From Trichoplax adhaerens (lineage: Eukaryota; Placozoa; Uniplacotomia; Trichoplacea; Trichoplacidae), in contig NW_002060968.1 of assembly GCF_000150275.1 (NCBI RefSeq), forward strand, positions 529,788-593,787: a stretch of 64,000 nt of DNA, read 5' to 3'. Numbering within the stretch: the stretch's first letter is position 1; each line of letters starts with the position of its first letter. Position numbers and translations under genes: made by a program. This document shows positions 1 through 11,659 of the stretch, one piece after another. The notes under the pieces are model-generated. The model searched no databases, had not been told where the DNA came from, and saw only the letters and a program-made list of their open reading frames with translations.

Positions 1-527
1 TCAACCTTATAATATTTGCTATGATTTACGGTGCGGTAGAGCAAAGGACTCGAATTAACCTAACTTATATCGCTGAAATCTTTTCAGGGTAAGCAAACTT
101 TACATGGAGAAGAAACTAGCCACAGTATAAGACAAAGGTTTAACTCTTATTATATCATATTATGACTCCAATTAGATTTATACTTTCTAGAATAAATTTT
201 GTTTCAATTAAATTTAATAGAAACTCTGAAAATATTTATAGAAAGCAATACAATGCAACCAATCCTAACAATATTTTCATCGATGATGGCAGGAAAAATA
301 AAGCGCATAGTACACCAGATAATCTTATTTCTAAACCATTAGGCGATGAAATTTATCCGTGCCATGGTCGAAATCCCATGCACATAATTAATACATGATG
401 AATTGTAATACGTTTATTTTTGCAATGTTTACTAGAAAATGTGAAGAAATTCATTTACAAGACTGCGAATAGAAATCTAAGCCATGACACGAGCTCCGTT
501 TCAAATTCTTCTATCCAGACAGTCAAT
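1..527. other. Left flank, no supported gene
   Basis: AT-rich sequence upstream of the transposase-like gene. It contains a 78-codon ATG ORF at 162-398 (+) that is polar, Asn-rich and shows no domain I recognise. It could be a chance ORF or an upstream exon, because the next gene stays open for 108 bases 5' of its first ATG. I see no clear promoter. Confidence 0.4.
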
Positions 528-2147
528 ATGAACAGCTTAGAGGATCTTGATGATTTCCCTTCAAAATGGCAAGCTTGCCAAAAACAAACCGGAGAAATTC
601 CAGTGTCTGAACTCAGTTCCTTTTTAATAAATTTAACTGCAGATAACAGCTTTACTTTAACCAAAAAAAGTCATGTCATGAATGGCAGCAGTGAAGAACT
701 CTGTTTCTTCTGCCGCAGAAATGATTTCTTGGAGGGTCATGCTAATACAAAAAGCAATGTCAAGCCGTGTCCATTTTATGTCAAAATATCCAATTTCTAC
801 TGCAAAAGAGAGGTTTACCAAATTGAAATGCAAGGATATCATAATCATGCTACGAAAAACAGTAAAGCTAATAATCAAGTCCGTCGAATTCTTCATCGCT
901 CTGTAAGAGCATGGATCATTGCATGTCTTCGCTCAGGTATGAGTTCAAGACTTACATTTATGGCCAGCATTAATCGTCTAAATATTCCAGGAATAGGCTC
1001 GATCCCAACCAGTAGCAACAATGCGCGTTTATCATCGTCATCCAATTCGATCATCTGGAATCCAACGCTGAAGCAGATCATTAGTATTAAGAACAAATTA
1101 AGAAATGCTCATCAATGTCACATCAGCGATAACCATTGTGTACGAAAACTGATTTTAAAATACCGCAATGATGTAGTTTACATGAGCACTTTTGAAGACA
1201 CGGACGCTGTTAATCAATTTCTTGAAATAAGAAAAAAACATTTACATAAATCGAATTGCTCTATTGGTCTAACTCATGTACCCAAAGATTTATTTCTTTG
1301 CGTATTGCAAACGGATTTTATGCGTAAGCGTATGATAAAGATCCAAAAGATAAAGCAAGGAGATGCAATTTTGCATTATCATACCATAGATGGACTTGAC
1401 TGGCATGGTCAACCTATCGGATTATTATTATACAAAAACGAATTTGATGTCGCAGAAATTATCGCATACATAATATCATCAGAACCAATCGTTGAGCTGT
1501 TAAGTATTTCACTTTCTAAACTGGTTGAAGTTGGATTATCTCCTGATGCGGGGATAGTAACTGAATGGAACTATGTTGCTAGCTCTTATAAGTGTATTTT
1601 CGATGATTCATTCTCGATATTTATTAGTAGTTATCATTTAGTAGAAGGATGGAAGAGATGGTTAGTATCTGTAAAGAATCATCCCATTAATTTGACGCCT
1701 ACTGAAGCAGATCGCATTACAATATTAAACAAAGTTAAGACATTAGCAACAACTGACCAGGAAAATATTCATGCAGAAACGAAGCTAGGCTTATTTAATT
1801 ACTGTCGAGATAGAGGACTCCATCATATTATTGAGTATTATAACGAAAAATACGCAAATAATACCGCAAATAGGAAAATAAATGGCGGTATAGAATGGCA
1901 AACAACTGGGCAAGTGAGCGAAGATTGCTGGTGTTTACTATTCAAAGAGAAGGTTGCTAAATGGCTTCAGAATGGCAATCTGCATACTAGTATGGCATAT
2001 CAAGCGCCGTTGAATTATAATATCGAGAATAAGAAGATAACTGTAGTAGAGAATGTGGTAGAGCGTTTAATTTGCCTTATGAAATATCAAGAAGAAGCGG
2101 TAAAGTTATTGTTAAGTAATGAGAAACAAGATGATGAAGTGAAATAA
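528..2147 (+). CDS. MULE/FAR1-type transposase-like protein (possibly domesticated)
   Basis: Intronless ORF of 539 residues from the first in-frame ATG at 528; the frame is open from 420 but only through non-ATG codons. Residues 59-107 hold a Cys/His pattern (C59xxC62, C81, then H105-N-H107) resembling the zinc cluster of FAR1, FLYWCH and WRKY-GCM1 DNA-binding domains. Residues about 280-380 resemble the RNase H-fold core of Mutator-like transposases: a D-x-x-G-x-P-x-G-L-L block (D288, G294-P296), followed by I-V-T-E and a His/Trp-rich helix (H370 to W378). In that family the second block normally carries T-D; here it reads T-E, so catalysis is doubtful. No terminal inverted repeats were seen, and the frame is intact over 1.6 kb, so it could be a host gene derived from a transposase. 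The family assignment rests on motif memory; a zinc-finger protein of another family is possible. Confidence 0.45.
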   Translation: MNSLEDLDDFPSKWQACQKQTGEIPVSELSSFLINLTADNSFTLTKKSHVMNGSSEELCFFCRRNDFLEGHANTKSNVKPCPFYVKISNFYCKREVYQIEMQGYHNHATKNSKANNQVRRILHRSVRAWIIACLRSGMSSRLTFMASINRLNIPGIGSIPTSSNNARLSSSSNSIIWNPTLKQIISIKNKLRNAHQCHISDNHCVRKLILKYRNDVVYMSTFEDTDAVNQFLEIRKKHLHKSNCSIGLTHVPKDLFLCVLQTDFMRKRMIKIQKIKQGDAILHYHTIDGLDWHGQPIGLLLYKNEFDVAEIIAYIISSEPIVELLSISLSKLVEVGLSPDAGIVTEWNYVASSYKCIFDDSFSIFISSYHLVEGWKRWLVSVKNHPINLTPTEADRITILNKVKTLATTDQENIHAETKLGLFNYCRDRGLHHIIEYYNEKYANNTANRKINGGIEWQTTGQVSEDCWCLLFKEKVAKWLQNGNLHTSMAYQAPLNYNIENKKITVVENVVERLICLMKYQEEAVKLLLSNEKQDDEVK

Positions 2148-5100
2148 TTTTGTATAAAGTTGTTCTAAAAGTAGTATCATAGCACCGTATTGAAATAAAT
2201 TTAAAAGTTTATTTTATTAAGCATGTGAGGTTAAAGGAGAAAGCTATAAAAAATATATTAATTCAATAACCAAAGTACCAAGTAATAAAAGTACACTAAT
2301 ATTACGTTAGAAGTTTGACAACCGTTATGGGAATTTTGATAAATAGAAAGATAAAATTATCCACTAAATTTTTTTGATTATTAGACGTTCTAAAGTATGG
2401 TACGATTGTTATTGAATTCATATATTTTATCATACGCGTATATACTCGTATATATAACTGCATTTGTGGAGTGAAATGATGCTCGGTTCTCTTTTCTTTA
2501 CCTACCTATTCTCTTGATTGTATTGGTTTGAAATATTAATATTTGTAACGACTCATACTGTAATTGTGTTTTAATATTTTCATAAGGTAGACAACATTAG
2601 CATGCATTATATTCACATGGTGACATAGAACATGTGTTATATGCATATATTTAAATACCGTTACCCAATGGGCTATACGATGAGTACAATAATGTAATTA
2701 CTGATTCGGAAAAATAAAGGGAGAGTTCATTGTAGGTTTGTTTGCCAGTCTATCGTATGCACTACAATTAACTTAGATTTCTATTAAGAATCATAACGAA
2801 AGACAATTCTTTTCTCAGATCAAAATCATATTTTCTTCTAAATAGCGTAGCTCATTTCTGTAACGATTGGCTTTAGATTCTATGAATTATAGGTACTCCA
2901 ACCTATTAGATCTTCACGAATAGTGAATACAGTACCGTAACTAACTAATACTCTAACATCACATATGATATATTTTGGTTTAGATTTTACTAGTACAAAC
3001 TCACGTCGCTTTGCTGACGTTTTACGATAATGTACCCATTTGTCAATAATTAACAGATAGTGTTACCATTCGACCTTATATATATCCCGGTAATAGTCAG
3101 GCACTACTATATTCACAGCTGTGCTTCTAGAATATTACTTTTAGATAACGCATTGACGGATGAAATGCTATGAAATGCTATATTAAGATTAGTTCATAGT
3201 CCAAAGCACATTATGATAACTAATGTACGGTGATGGACAAACCAAGTTAAGATTAGCAGGTACTGTAAGATATAGACAGTGCGGTACAATGTCCTAAGTA
3301 CTGTACTGTGGTCAATTCTATACCTATCATTATAATATATCTAAGGATCGCTTGCGTATGCAAGCAAAGCTTGCTCTGTCGATAACAACTGTTCAAAGAA
3401 AATGTAACAATCAAAATGGCTACGTAGAAAACTCTCTAAAGATTTGATGCTTATTCAATTTTCATCCGAGTATTACATCAAATCAAAATGTAAAGGCCCA
3501 GTAGCCACCCTTAGCGATATAACGAATACTATTTTAAGAATTAGTACTCTGCAGAAATGACTACCTTAGAGCTATTCGTTTTACATGAAGATATCTTGAG
3601 GTAAAAGATGCTGTAAAAATCTTATACTGACCTATTGAAATAAACCCATAATCGCAATCATCCAATAGTAGTATAAATACCCCCGCGCTGCTGCGGGTGG
3701 GTGGAATTTTAATTTTTACTTGCAATCGTTATTGACCTGCGCGAGCCAGTATTTTGGTAGTCTCCAACAGTATTATAGCGTTAGATAATATCTGTCAATT
3801 TTCGAACGAGTAATTTAGGTAAACTCTTATCATACCGTCGACATGGTTAATATAATATCGAAGGGAAGTTATGATATCAGCAATAGTTCGATTCTATCCA
3901 TACTTTACTACGTCGACTTTAAACTTACAGTATACAGTCTACCCTTAAAATCACTAAAATTTCTGCATTAAACACAATAACAATATCAGCTGACAATATT
4001 ATGTAGAAATTATAGATATTGAGAAGTAAATGAAAAGATTTGAAAAAAAATTTATTTTCGGTCGCTAAGAAAGCACTTTAAATAAATTAATGGTAATCAA
4101 ACGATCGGTAATAAAACTTTAATTTTCGATAATGCCATCAACATAGCGCTGCATCACTTACGGTAATAAAAACAGTTAGCATTATCGAATCCTTCATCTA
4201 CTTTATATGTCTTCTGCACCTAGCGCTATGAATCTGAATAAACCGTATTAAGTCTTCATGTATTTATTGGTTTAGTAAAAATAATATAGACAACTGGTAT
4301 GATCTAGCATAGTATACAGTCTGAATCAACTGTTGCAAAGGATAGAATGACTAAAAAGTCTCATCGTCGCCAGTCTTATCAATAATCATGACGGTTATGA
4401 TTAATAAACACTATGAATAATATCTTTTATCTCTTTGTTATTTTTTCAATAATGATAACGCATATTACTAATTCAATCGATAATTATCCAATAGCGTTAC
4501 AAAGAGACAAGTAAATACGTTAGCAAAGATAATTTTATTAAAAGTCTGCCGTAATGAACTAGTGAAATATGATTTTGTTTCCAAAATATAATTTCTCTAA
4601 ATTTTTAACATCATCGGCCTATCACAACTACCGTAGTTCACTAGCAGTAAATGACTGTTGCTTACATTAAAACACAGCATATTATTTTGGATAGCAGAAG
4701 AAGACTTTAGATTTATTGGGATAAATTGGACAATAATTATGAATTTACTCTTATCCAGAAAATCAGTTGTAACCCAATCAAATTGTATGAGTATTACGAT
4801 TACAAACCCAATTGAAATTGTTACTCTTTCTTGAAAGATTCTAATTTAAAGGCAAATAATAATGTTAATTACAGCATTATAAAGCTTTTTTCATCAAGTT
4901 ATTGTAATATCGTTATTTGCAGACAGGTAAACAGTACTACCCGACATATTTAAGAAATATACGAAGGTTATGACAAAAACACGTAGCGGTATAAATTAAA
5001 TTTAAACTAACTTTAAGAGTGATGGTATTTGACTCAATAGACCAATTTTGGCCAGTTGTTTAAGTAATAGCACGTATTATACAATGGTTATGGCTTAACA

Positions 5101-5388
5101 TACTACAAGATACGGCAGGGGTAATGACAATGATTACCGAAAATTAAAATCATAATTGGGCTATATTGATAGTGCTTCAAAATTAGGTAACGAAAATCTG
5201 ATCGCAGTAGCTCTATCTTTCTTAATCGCTACTATGATCTTTCTAAAATCTGGAGACGAATTCGACTATTTTTGTTCGGGGAAACCTTTGAATATTAATA
5301 GCGATAAATTTAAAAATGACCATAGCTGACGACACTTACTGTGAAGTAAAAGGTTAAATGTACTATTGGAAATCAGCGATAATAAAAA
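2148..5388. other. 3.2 kb intergenic region
   Basis: AT-rich with many stops in all frames; no gene seen. The last ~250 bases (about 5130-5388) are the 3' flank of the minus-strand GPCR and match, as reverse complement, the 3' flank of the GPCR at 16255-17319 (about 17325-17500). A small GC-rich patch at 3680-3701 follows a TATAAATA at 3672; no gene can be tied to it. Confidence 0.5.
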
Positions 5389-6453
5389 TTACTTCCTAAT
5401 GATTGGAGTTGTGTGACTAGTATCCTTAGAATGAACACGTAATCTTCTCCCTGGAGTTCGAAATAAATTTGTTATAAATGCTCTCATTTCCCTTCTAATT
5501 TCAGAACTGGCGTAATTGTACAGCATGGGATTTAAAATAGTTGGAATTAACATCAAAAGAGCAGACAAACGATAAAATATCCAAAATATTTCGGGTAAAC
5601 GCCTGACCGCGTTACCAGTAGAGTGCTTTAGGAATGCAATTCCTATATGTATTGCCATAAATGGGAAGTAGGAAGCTGCCGATAAAATGGTAATGATCAG
5701 TAATGCCATTATGGCTTGATTTTTCTTTCGCCTAGACTTCTTGACTTCTGCTTTATACTCTGAATCGGCCATTGGAGGGTCATGATGCCATAATCTAGCA
5801 ATAACGCAGGCATACAATGTGATAATAATAATTATTGGTATTCCAAACGTAGCAACGGCATAAATAGTGAATGAAATAGCATTATAGAAAGATCCATAAG
5901 GCGATAATGAACTTGTGCAGTTTACAATACTATTGCGATCATAAATGCGTAGAATTACAATTAAAAGGGTGCTACTAAGTGATATTATCCAGATTGCCAT
6001 CAAAATCCTATTCATCTGCTTCCCAGTGTATGCTCGTTTTAGTGGGTGTATAATTGCTCGATATCTTTCTGCTCCAATTATCAACAGCGTAAATGTAGAA
6101 GTAGTTATTGATGCAACGTATATATAAAATAAACTGTTGCAAACAATATTAGCAATGTTTGGTGTTATTTTCCCAAATAATTGAGGATACGTCTTTAATA
6201 TTAGAGGAAAAGTCGCTACTACACTATACGTAACGACATGAATTATATCAGCAAGTGCAAGATTAGCGATAAGGCGATTCAAGGGTATCTGCAGATATTT
6301 CTGGGTGCAAATTTTATGGAAAATGATAACATTTAAAGTTATGCTAAAGAAACTCAATACCATAGCGATGATAGTAAGATCTGAATTAAACCATGAAAAT
6401 GGAGAAAAGGGAGTATAGGCAGAACTACCATTGTTCGAATAGTTGTAGTTCAT
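5389..6453 (-). CDS. Class A (rhodopsin-like) GPCR, 354 aa
   Basis: Intronless seven-transmembrane receptor of the plasma membrane; ligand unknown. The start is the ATG at 6453; the frame extends 15 bases upstream only through a TTG. Short N-terminus with an N-G-S glycosylation sequon (N8). TM1 about 26-47 with N41 (1.50), TM2 with D69 (2.50) in N-L-A-L-A-D, TM3 from C105 to E129-R130-Y131, TM4 with W155, C179 in extracellular loop 2 (disulfide partner of C105), TM5 P206, loop-3 motif D230-S-E-Y-K, TM6 S-Y-F-P-F (261-265), TM7 N308-P-M-L-Y312, then a basic tail. TM6 lacks the usual CWxP toggle (W6.48 is Tyr), and the retinal Lys site of TM7 is Leu, so it is not a light-sensing opsin. It aligns without gaps to the receptor at 16255-17319, and upstream sequence is shared as well, so the two arose by duplication with inversion. 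Confidence 0.9.
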   Translation of the reverse strand: MNYNYSNNGSSAYTPFSPFSWFNSDLTIIAMVLSFFSITLNVIIFHKICTQKYLQIPLNRLIANLALADIIHVVTYSVVATFPLILKTYPQLFGKITPNIANIVCNSLFYIYVASITTSTFTLLIIGAERYRAIIHPLKRAYTGKQMNRILMAIWIISLSSTLLIVILRIYDRNSIVNCTSSLSPYGSFYNAISFTIYAVATFGIPIIIIITLYACVIARLWHHDPPMADSEYKAEVKKSRRKKNQAIMALLIITILSAASYFPFMAIHIGIAFLKHSTGNAVRRLPEIFWIFYRLSALLMLIPTILNPMLYNYASSEIRREMRAFITNLFRTPGRRLRVHSKDTSHTTPIIRK

Positions 6454-9400
6454 TTTTACGAATATCAAAGCTATTAACGCGTCTTTAATTTTCGAAATAG
6501 TGTAATAAAATGTTCAGAAGATAGCAACTATGCTAGGCTATATCACAATCTTGTATTAATACTCAATTTAAACCACATATGACAGCTTTAAATTCACTTG
6601 TAGCCAAGAAAATGGAAAGAATAATTTCTCTTTAATTTCTGACCGTTGCTAAATTCTTTTCAAGTCTTTCGCGAAATCGGCAATAGAACTGTTCTAATAA
6701 AATTCTTTCGAATCTTGATCGTAAATGATAAATTTATCTTAGTTAAGTAAATTTATAAAATGATAAGCAATTATAGAGCTTAGGTATTGTCAAAATAGTT
6801 TAACATGAATGACTGCAAGTTTACGAATAAACTACACTTACATATTAGATACCAAGATACTTTCATTGCAAATTTGGCATTTATTTCCAATGATATTAGG
6901 CGATATTATGAACTTTTACATTTCACAAAGTATAAATAGATTTGCTTTAGAGTAAGGACTTTGTTTTTACAAGCAAAAAATTATAGGTAATAAAAAATAA
7001 CTTTTAATCGAACGTAATTTTTGGATCCTCGTAATAGGAAATTTTAGAAATGAATGACAATCACTTTAAGCATCGTATTAGTGCTATTTTTAAACAAAGG
7101 ATTTAAATTGTTAATGAGATATTATTCCAAATAAATAAATGAACCGTAACATTTGTCTGCTTTTAAATATTTTCACAAACTTCTATGGAAGTAATTTGAA
7201 AAGAAAATTTATTCAGTCTTTATAATTCAGTATTATATCTACAAATTATTGCCGACGGAAAATAAATTAAAATATACTTTTTTAAATTAAATAAAATTTT
7301 CGATACGAATTTTCATCATTTATTTTTAAAGTATCGCTACAATAAAGTTTACTTTACAATGTGGAAAATTTTTCTTGCCTAAGTAAAATATATTATCAAT
7401 TTTATAGATTTGAAACAATTACGAATCTAGCTATTCTTCATTACGAACGAAAGCATTATTAATTAATTTCCATAGTCAACATGGAGATAAAACATTTCAA
7501 GGTTATGATCTTTATATTTTATACGTGAATCAATTTCATTTCCTTATTTTACATTACTGCATGTGACAAAGTCTTAGCTGCTTTTGTGAGAGAATTGCTA
7601 ATATTCTCTTGGTTATAGAGTATTACGTATGTCAGTTCTCTTCAATCAGTATACCTTCGTCTCTCTCCAAGATAAATCACCAAAGTCTGTTTATCTAGTT
7701 GATCTTATGACTGTATTGCTTGTGTATTATATGCTTGACTAGTACTCAAAAAGTACCCTAGTGTATGATTTTCAGCGTAATGAAAGAAAACAAACTTAAG
7801 GTTGTTTGCAAATCAGTACCTATGGCAATGATTTTTAATTAATTAATTAATAAACAAAATTGCATCAAATTAATCATATATGAGTCGCTGTTGTGAAATC
7901 AAAGTAAAGACTAGAATATAAGGAGTCTTATCTTTTATTCCTGTTAAAAACGTCAATATTAATTATTATCGTATCTAGCCCATTTAATTATCTTTAATTG
8001 CAAATTAATTATGGCGATTTCTACGCTAAAAATTCAACAGCTTTCTTACGTATTTATCTTAATTGTTAGCATTCCTCGAATACTATAATGGTGGATGCTT
8101 TAGCATTGTTTAATAGTTTATATTTTCTAAATTGTAGTTTGTTTATTTTTTTGTGGCCTATAGCTCATATATAATTAATATTATTAAAGGTCAAACTGTA
8201 CCATACAATTTAACAAAGTCAATTATAAGGCTATTTTAAAAGTATGATTGCTTTAAATTTATCAAGAAGAGTCAGTATATCCGCATACAGCTACTGGTCT
8301 TATACGATAATTGATGCATTCTTTTGACTGAACCACTCAAGCAGGAGACCTCTGAGTGTATTTACTTTACTTAAAGTAGCAGATAAAAAGAAATAGAAGA
8401 AAATGTAGTTTGAATATAGCATTTTTAGCTTTAAGTTGTCTCATTTTAATTATGTTATGACAATTTGACGATATAGAACATGCTTCTTAATTTTATAATG
8501 TGCCACAGAGTATAAATGCTGTCATTGAAATCAATTTGGCTTGCACCGCACTCAGCTAAAATTTCTCAGGATATTACTTATTAATGAGTATATTTTGAAA
8601 GTTAATTACATTTTTTAGTTGTTAAATTAAGAATCTAGAATGGAAATGATAGATTCTTCATTAAAGCTATAGAAAACTGGCCGTTTTCATTCTAAGTATT
8701 TTCTATACTGATTGTCCCAAGTGGTAGTCTATTAATATAATACTGTAATTACAAGGAATAGCACAAATCAATTGTTTGCTATCTTGGATACCTGATTTTC
8801 TATTTGTAGATCATGCTTAAGCGCAAGTGTGCAATTTTAATTAATATTCTGTAATGCCTAGGAAGATTTAAAAGCATAAATTGAAATTTTCAATCATACG
8901 TCTACTAATGATATTGTACTGTAAAATATCGTTTAAAAGCATGTGGCTAACAGATCATGTTAAACTGTGTTCAATATCATTTTTAGGATCTGATGCAGAA
9001 CATGTGTAAAAATCATAATTTCAACATAGATTAATTTCTCTGTTGAAAGTACAGCTAGTTTCAAATTGGTCGCTACTAAGCCTTTCTTGTCACTACGACC
9101 TAGTTATACTATCTTCGTAAGTTAAATACTTAAGAATCGCTCCACGCCAGATAGGAAACCTATATTAAAAAGGTACTTGCACCACAGATTCATCTATTTC
9201 TTTCTTAGATAGTTAATCATAAAGCTCATTCATAGCATTAACAAAATTAGCCCGTACGTAATTGAAATTCAAAACACTTATAAATTATAATTTCTCTATA
9301 AGATTCGTTTCAAACGAACAGATTTACAGTATATAAGATATAATCGGGTTAATTTATTTTACTTTCTATTTAGTTTGACAATTAAAAACTAGCCATACTT

Positions 9401-9599
9401 TCTTGCACCTATGTACGTAATTCAATTAATGCCTTTACTAAAATATGAATAAACGACTTTGAGTTTATTCTTTTAATGGAAGATCATAGTGAACGCGTTG
9501 TCTGCAGCAAACAAATAAATTGTTTTCCTTTAATAAATTATGTGTTGTTTTTGCTAGAAAGAACAGTTTTCTTTATAGCAACTGCTACATCCTTAATTA
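6454..9599. other. 3.1 kb intergenic region
   Basis: Very AT-rich, without ORFs of note. The ~40 bases just upstream of the GPCR start match the upstream sequence of the second GPCR (before 16255). A four-unit TTAA run lies at 7835-7850. No RNA gene or coding exon recognised. Confidence 0.5.
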
Positions 9600-10160
9600 A
9601 AGGCTGACTGCAGGCAGGGTGTATTTGTGGACGAAGTATACAAACTGGTAGTCCAGAAGATATGCTAGATGTTCAATATCCTGCATCAGCGTTGTGTTGT
9701 TGTTAGGAACAACAGATTTCTGCTTTCTACCACATCTGCTGCATCCTTTACTGTATTTGGCCTCAGAGGTAAGTTTTTAAGATTTTTCTGTTCCGCCTAT
9801 GCTTTTGTTAGAGACAATAGTTTTCTTTTTCTACTAAGGCTACTCTATTCTTGATTTTATTTTGGTCATAGAGGCAAGTTTATAAGATTTTTCTCTGTCT
9901 TTGCATTCTACAGACAATATAAGCAAGATATTCTTTATAGACGAAGGAAACAAATTTGTAGCGAACCAGATGCGCTAGAAGATCAATATATACTAAAGTA
10001 TTAATGTCCATGCTATTATTATAAAAACAGCTCTCTTCTATAGTGTCTATTTCATTCTAGACTACAGTAGTAGAGCTCGCTTTGATTCTCCTTCGCGTAC
10101 CGTATACACTTTGTATATTCTTGTACAATGTCCATTTTACTTTCCATTATGGTAGATTAC
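9600..10160. repeat. Duplicated noncoding block, copy 1
   Basis: About 0.55 kb homologous to 18480-19060 in the same orientation. Each block contains an internal imperfect repeat: a segment around a 'gatatgctagatgttcaatatc'-like core followed by a pyrimidine-rich stretch with 'ttgttaggaacaacag' (9655-9720) recurs at about 9955-10010 in weaker form. A shared 3' segment, 'actttccattatgg', occurs at 10138 and again at 19018. The short ORF at 9669-9854 is not preserved in copy 2, so I treat the block as noncoding. Confidence 0.55.
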
Positions 10161-11659
10161 GACAGGATGTTTCCGTGGACTAATGTTGTAATGATTTAAT
10201 TATTATTTTTCGAATAGTTTATTGACAAGAGATCTAAGACAAAGAGAAGAGACATTTCAATCTACTTGGCGTAAAAGCAGAGGAAATATACTGGAAAAGC
10301 ATGTTTAAAGTGCTTCCGGGTATAGACTTGCAAGCAGGAAAAGTGCAAGCAGGAATAGTGGATTACTCAATCAGGAACAACCAGAAGTAGATCTATTTCT
10401 GCTCTATAGTCTCCGACTCTACCTAGGTCTGCACGGCGTTACTATACTGCTTCTCTCTGCCTGAACTGTAAGGCCGATGATACAAAAAGAGAAATATATG
10501 CCGTATTATCAAGTAAAAATTAGAAAGACTACTAGCAGTATTATTTTCTAGTACTAACTGATTTACATCTTTAAAACTAGTAGAATCCTCTCTCGTTGTT
10601 ACTTTACTATATATTACACAAGATATAGCTAGACATATTGTGTAAAAATCACACAGCAAGATACATAGCAGACTATACAAGTTTATAACGAACGTGTTTT
10701 ATTGGATTATCTATTAGAAACAGAAGTTTTCATGTAGTAGGAACTAGGCAGCTTCACCTTTTATTTACTAAGTATGATTTAGTTCGTGTTATCAACTGTT
10801 AGAATAGATTGTCAGCGCGATTATTCTGAAAATACTTATTGCTAACAGTGTGCAGTAATGAACTAAATTACTCATTTAATACTGTTTCGAATCGTTGTTG
10901 GAGCTTAGCATCGGTCTATGCTGATGGCTTATGTGATTTATTAGGTGTTTATGCTATAATAAATTGAAACAGTTCAATGTTGCGGTGTTGCCTTGTCATT
11001 AGGATAACTTAATAAGTACAGTAATAATTAGTATGGAGAATATCCATATTTGTAGTGCTAGGTAAGATAAATAATGCCTTAACGTGGATGTTGTTTGTAA
11101 TAGTTCAATACATATTTGATATTGATTGTTATTGTGCGATAGATAGCAATAAGATGATTCAAGTTATAGCTGATGATAGTTGAATTAGACAACCTACGAG
11201 CTTAGATTAAGATTAAGTATGAGTAAGAGATTCAAAATATTTACTGATAGAAAAGCTATGTAAGGAATATCTCAGTTCGAGACGTTTCTCCTAGTAAGGT
11301 ATAATAATAATACTATTGTTGTTTATAAATTAGACGGTTCCTATATAAACGGGAACATTTGACTTTAGTGGTGTGGTAAAAAAGTTGTAGATTTATCTTT
11401 GCGATAGAAGTTTTATCTTTACAGCATTTTACTGGGTATGTTTAACGTTAAGTATAAGGGTGTTTAAGTCAGTAGCTATTTATGGACTTTTACTGTACGC
11501 TATCTTGTCACAGAAGTGAAATGTTGACATTCATTAAAACTCTTTCTGAAAAAAAAATATCGATATTAGTAATTTAATCAAGCATGCATAAGCTACCATT
11601 CTTAAGTCTGAAAGCTTTAATGGCTACAGCTTTAACTATATTATTCAAGCTTCTATTTG
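10161..11659. other. 5' part of the oldest PARP-containing unit
   Basis: Noncoding. From about 10800 it aligns with the region upstream of the intact PARP-like genes (about 22930-23080 and 35390-35520; shared elements 'tgtttcgaatsg' and 'ataatggattgaaatagttca'-like). No equivalent of exons 1-8 could be found here, so they are deleted or too decayed to see. A minus-strand ORF at 10423-10680 is not conserved in the other units. Confidence 0.45.

Noticed and set aside
657-1096. Small ORFs overlapping the transposase-like gene on both strands
   Set aside because: Shadows of the 539-codon frame, with no features of their own.
5945-6127. ORF antisense to the minus-strand GPCR
   Set aside because: Shadow of the receptor coding sequence; same for antisense or shifted ORFs at 53290-53496, 56082-56288, 57880-58071 and 48441-48635.
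5389-6468. Longer GPCR and transposase starts (6468, 16231, 48586, 420)
   Set aside because: These begin with TTG; a eukaryotic gene should use the downstream ATG, which also gives equal lengths for the paralogous receptors.
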